Positions 5,801 to 7,289 of a stretch of DNA of 7,289 nucleotides are shown here, one piece after another; the first letter of the stretch is position 1, and each line of letters starts with the position of its first letter. Source of the DNA: Minisyncoccota bacterium (GTDB lineage Bacteria; Patescibacteriota; Minisyncoccia; Phycocordibacterales; JAQTLZ01); assembly GCA_028710915.1 (NCBI GenBank), contig JAQTTF010000036.1:1-7289 (forward strand), in the 5' to 3' direction. The position numbers were made by a program, and so were the translations under genes. The notes below the pieces were generated by a model. It had not been told where the DNA came from. It searched no databases and worked only from the letters and a program-made list of their open reading frames with translations.

Positions 5801-7289
5801 TGTCGGAAGCCTAAGTCTCTTCAGCGCCACGGGTCAGGAAATCCGCCTCTTTGCGCATGATGGGAATGCTGTTATTTCAAATTCATCTTCAGATCTCCAT
5901 ATAACTCCTGCGGTAAATGTGAATATTACTCAAGGCAATCTCGGGATAGCCGGCAATTCTGCATATATGATCAATGGCACAAACATTCTTAGCGCTTCTA
6001 CTACACTGAATAATCTTCTCATCGGCGCAACAGTAGGAACTTCTACAATGAGCGGTTCGAACAATATTTTTGTTGGAGCAAGTGTGGCTACAGGTATTAC
6101 GAGCGGAGCTGATAATACACTAATGGGTGAAAGTGCCGGGCACTTACTGACTTCGGGGACAGACAATACTATTGTGGGTCATGCGGCTGGGCTTTCCTTA
6201 ACAAATGGTGGGAGTGATACATTTGTCGGCCAACAAGCGGGGGAGGTGACTACTGGTAGTGACAATTCATTTTTTGGCCGCTTTGCTGGATTTAATAATA
6301 CAACCGGATCAAATAATACCTATGTAGGATTTCAAGCCGGAGCTACCGACGGAACCGTGGCAACTCTTGGAAATCTTAGTAATGCTACAGCGATTGGGTA
6401 CAATGCTGAAGTTAGAGCTTCGAATTCTCTTGTGCTCGGAGGTACTGGGGCTTATGCGGTGAATGTTGGTATCGGAACAACCACTCCCGCTGCCGCACTC
6501 GATGTAATTGGAGCGGTCTGTGTTGATGATAGTACACCTACCTGCGGTACTTCTGGACTTACCGCCGGTACCATATATGCAGTGAATGCTTTCAGCCAGA
6601 CGCTCGACTTAGCGGAGAGTTATCCAACTTCTGACGACACACTTCAAGCAGGAGAACTTGTTGCTCTTGATGAAACGCATCCTGTTTTTGTAAAACGCGC
6701 TTCAATTTCTTCTGGCGATGGGCATCTTCTTCTTGGAGTGATCTCGACGAAACCTGGATTTTATCTTGGAGGATTTGATACGGAATATCCTGGAGTAAAA
6801 AAGGTTCCTATCGCTCTCTCCGGCCGTGTTCCAGTAAAGGTGAACCTCCAAGGCGGGCCAATTAGTATTGGTGATAAGATTTCTCTTTCTTCAGTAGCAG
6901 GTGTAGGGAAAAAAGCGGGAGTAGGGGAGGATACGGTGGGCTTGGCTCTCGAAGATTTTTCGGGAAGTTATACATCCAATAACGACACTATCCTTGTTTT
7001 TGTGCAAAATAGACAAGCCTCGATTCTTCCTGCATTTGGCCAAGCATCTCTTGCTTCAGAAGTCTTCTCTACTCTCCCATCTTCTGTCCAATCTGCCTTT
7101 ACTGATCTCGGTATTCTCGCTTCAGACTCGATCTCTTACGTCAAGAATCTTGTTGTTGAAAAAATTACCGCGATCGCTGGAGTATTTCAGAGTGTGGAAA
7201 CTGTAAACATAAAAGCGCAGACCGCGGAAATAGATAGTGGAATTAGTCTTAAAGATAAAGTGACCGAGATCGGAAGAGCACACGTCTGA
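2859..7289 (+). CDS. Large secreted modular repeat protein (YadA/Hep_Hag-like and tail-fibre-like), C-terminus missing
   Basis: At least 1469 genuine residues; a probable fibrous surface adhesin (role inferred). A signal peptide (1-36; hydrophobic 14-30; cut site AYA/SPPF) is followed by GETLDPTC...DC with Cys50 and Cys57, a start I associate with secreted Patescibacteria proteins. Then come four repeat arrays: ten 17-residue units (123-292), five 14-residue YadA-head/Hep_Hag-like units (529-598), seven 17-residue units (676-794) and an irregular array (1067-1161). Between them lie five NVGIGTTTP-type motifs (76, 329, 867, 940, 1202), a duplicated 44-residue cap (302-345, 1175-1218) and paired INGxNxLxASTTL modules (647-659, 1038-1050). 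The C-terminal domain (about 1219-1383) contains DLAESYP, LLGVISTKPGF and VPIALSGRVPVKV, recalling globular domains near the ends of tail-fibre-like proteins. Helical sequence (about 1395-1467) follows. Translation after residue 1469, including the TGA at 7287, comes from sequencing adapter. Composition is Asn/Thr/Ser/Gly-rich. Trimeric assembly is plausible but not shown. Confidence 0.85.
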   Translation: MKAGTLSKVCFSVEAFILLLVLVFFSSLFSPINAYASPPFAPGETLDPTCLPTNPDCKVLTQWTPNGSSLYYNAGNVGIGTTTPASAIDVVGNINTSGNFKIGGKTVLSTDESNSNVLLGEFAGQSNTTGSYNFFGGWDAGTSNTTGSFNTFLGAAVGESNTTGFGNVFTGYSAGDSNTTGNSNIFTGYDAGLSNTTGSSNIFTGYGAGQNNTTGSFNVFTGLQAGVFNTTGIGNIFSGYSAGQGNTTGNYNIFSGLNTGTSNTTGDSNTFLGTASGQSNTTGSQNTLIGYGADLLSGDLTNATAIGAGAKVGASNSLVLGGTGESAVNVGIGTSTPEKALSVVGDGIFTGNGIFGGLQTNTIESATGPGTGAITFPGSTNGNYVTINPNWYGSLGAYIQGGSVDGSSFMLGANNGAFFTGFNISDGSTRIDLDPFKSSPGDGKAVLSSNGSVSMEFTHKNGGGSPDSSVILTPGNIELNPEGPGSVTVTAGGSLNVDTIKSATGPGTGPVTIVNGLQVAGGTVSPGGYMAVGNGATASALYSTAIGAGTSAGGNYSTAMGAGTTANGEVSTAMGQSTTATGNYSTAMGQNTTANGNSQTTIGKFNISDTFSAFIIGNGTDGSSLSNALTVDWKGNTNIASGAGYQINGANVLTASTTLGNYFVGNSGNLTMTGDSNTALGGVALLSNTTGTSNTSVGNAALVSNTTGNNNTADGALALGSNTSGSQNVAVGTASLNLNTTGGNNTAVGNASLAANTTGSDNIAFGLAALNINSTGSSNTAIGESSLSTNTTGSNNTALGIYAGEHIADGSTSNTTSSNSLYLGANTKALASGDTNEIVIGSGAIGVGSNSAILGNSSITKTVLNGNVGVGTSTPSSKLQIVGTTEQLRLGYDASDYSKFTVGSTGGLTFTPSGNTTAAYNFTKADGTTSLMELDATNGRIGIGTTTMNSMLDVNGGETYGVGQLTAAFGGLVGIGQKGSDVGSLSLFSATGQEIRLFAHDGNAVISNSSSDLHITPAVNVNITQGNLGIAGNSAYMINGTNILSASTTLNNLLIGATVGTSTMSGSNNIFVGASVATGITSGADNTLMGESAGHLLTSGTDNTIVGHAAGLSLTNGGSDTFVGQQAGEVTTGSDNSFFGRFAGFNNTTGSNNTYVGFQAGATDGTVATLGNLSNATAIGYNAEVRASNSLVLGGTGAYAVNVGIGTTTPAAALDVIGAVCVDDSTPTCGTSGLTAGTIYAVNAFSQTLDLAESYPTSDDTLQAGELVALDETHPVFVKRASISSGDGHLLLGVISTKPGFYLGGFDTEYPGVKKVPIALSGRVPVKVNLQGGPISIGDKISLSSVAGVGKKAGVGEDTVGLALEDFSGSYTSNNDTILVFVQNRQASILPAFGQASLASEVFSTLPSSVQSAFTDLGILASDSISYVKNLVVEKITAIAGVFQSVETVNIKAQTAEIDSGISLKDKVTEIGRAHV
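3225..3734 (+). repeat. Repeat array 1: ten 51-bp units (17 residues) in the large protein
   Basis: Residues 123-292 are exactly ten tandem units without insertion or deletion. Consensus is A-G-x-S-N-T-T-G-S-x-N-x-F-x-G-Y-x. The NTTG tetrad is invariant in all ten, as are the Asn six residues after the tetrad's Asn and the Gly four residues beyond it. Codons for the invariant residues vary (for example ACC-ACC, ACG-ACT, ACA-ACC for Thr-Thr), so the units diverged at synonymous sites while the protein pattern was held. This resembles a beta-roll or beta-solenoid with one turn per unit. Confidence 0.93.
3762..3893 (+). repeat. Cap module copy A (44 residues)
   Basis: Residues 302-345 begin NATAIGAGAKVGASNSLVLG and end with NVGIGTSTP...G. 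They match residues 1175-1218 at 33 of 44 positions by my count. The module follows array 1 and probably closes the repeat stack before the next segment. Confidence 0.85.
4443..4652 (+). repeat. Repeat array 2: five 42-bp units (14 residues), Hep_Hag/YadA-head type
   Basis: Residues 529-598 are five 14-residue units with consensus S-T-A-M-G-x-x-T-T-A-x-G-N-Y, followed by a decayed unit (QTTIGKFN). This matches the classic left-handed beta-roll repeat of YadA-like trimeric autotransporter heads (SxAxG...A/G). The first unit (YMAVGNGATASALY) is the most divergent. The period differs from the 17-residue arrays elsewhere in the same protein. Confidence 0.9.
4884..5240 (+). repeat. Repeat array 3: seven 51-bp units (17 residues)
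   Basis: Residues 676-794 are seven tandem units with consensus S-N-T-A-x-G-x-x-A-L-x-x-N-T-T-G-S, followed by a partial unit (NNTALGIYAGEHI). Period and NTTG element match array 1, but the aromatic Phe/Tyr positions of array 1 are replaced by small residues and Ala-Leu, so the two arrays are related but distinct subfamilies. Confidence 0.92.
6057..6341 (+). repeat. Repeat array 4: irregular units of about 15-18 residues
   Basis: Residues 1067-1161 contain about six units with the pattern S/D-N-T-x-x-G-x-x-A-G-x-x-x-T-x-G. Unit lengths vary (18, 17, 18, 15, 17 and a partial), unlike the strict 17-residue arrays 1 and 3. One unit (DNSFFGRFAGFNNTTGS) is close to array 1 in sequence. Confidence 0.75.
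6381..6512 (+). repeat. Cap module copy B (44 residues)
   Basis: Residues 1175-1218 begin NATAIGYNAEVRASNSLVLG and end with NVGIGTTTP...G, matching copy A at residues 302-345. The copy directly follows array 4, as copy A follows array 1, and leads into the C-terminal domain. Codon differences between copies show the duplication is not recent. Confidence 0.85.
7267..7289 (+). other. Illumina TruSeq adapter sequence at contig end (artefact)
   Basis: The last 23 bases begin AGATCGGAAGAGC and continue without mismatch as the TruSeq read-1 3' adapter. In the reading frame of the large gene they encode (E)IGRAHV and then TGA, a peptide tail often seen in proteins predicted from untrimmed assemblies. 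Genomic sequence ends at about 7266. Confidence 0.97.

Noticed and set aside
7287..7289. TGA as the genuine stop codon of the large protein
   Set aside because: It falls inside the adapter sequence at 7267-7289, so it is not genomic.
1..7289. Alternative genetic code (TGA read as glycine, as in some Patescibacteria)
   Set aside because: No gene needs in-frame TGA to be read through, and all genuine stops seen are TAG or TAA. The data give no reason to invoke recoding, though they cannot fully exclude it.

Overview
The window most likely comes from a Patescibacteria (Candidate Phyla Radiation, Parcubacteria-like) genome assembled from short reads. The evidence is a short divergent Fe/Mn superoxide dismutase of the type I associate with these genomes, a compact stand-alone ComEC-like metallo-hydrolase, a small M50 membrane protease, short intergenic gaps, and a very large secreted Asn/Thr/Ser/Gly-rich repeat protein. 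That protein has the 'NVGIGTTTP' and 'GETLDPTC...DC' signatures frequent in Patescibacteria. The lineage is inferred from recollection of families, not from a search.

Layout. Bases 1-218 (minus) hold the start of a superoxide dismutase gene that runs off the left edge. A 54-bp divergent promoter region separates it from a plus-strand pair. The first gene of the pair is a class I glutamine-amidotransferase-fold protein whose catalytic Cys and His are both replaced (273-848). The second, starting directly after its stop codon, is a membrane-anchored ComEC-type metallo-beta-lactamase-fold protein (849-1727). A bidirectional terminator region (1726-1787) separates this pair from convergent rpmB (ribosomal protein bL28, minus, 1814-2056). 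The rpmB/M50 divergent gap (2057-2186) contains a striking nested inverted repeat with a perfect 28-bp GC-rich palindrome at its core. A site-2-protease-like M50 gene follows (2187-2789), then a hairpin, then the dominant feature: a secreted repeat protein of at least 1469 residues (from 2859).

The large protein has a signal peptide, a Cys-pair N-terminal segment, and four arrays of YadA-head/Hep_Hag-like or related short repeats (17-, 14-, 17- and about 17-residue periods). These are separated by recurring cap modules and five 'NVGIGTTTP'-type motifs, and are followed by a C-terminal globular domain resembling those after repeat stalks in tail-fibre-like proteins. I interpret it as a modular fibrous surface adhesin, probably used for host-cell or substrate contact. 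That function is inference.

The last 23 bases (7267-7289) are Illumina TruSeq adapter sequence. The apparent stop codon and last seven residues of the large protein are therefore artefactual, and its true C-terminus is missing.

Several genes have an extended -10 element (TGn + TATAAT-like) only a few bases upstream of the start codon, suggesting leaderless or very short-leader transcripts. No tRNA, rRNA, CRISPR array or insertion sequence was seen. All gaps between genes are under 150 bp and their contents are described in the features.
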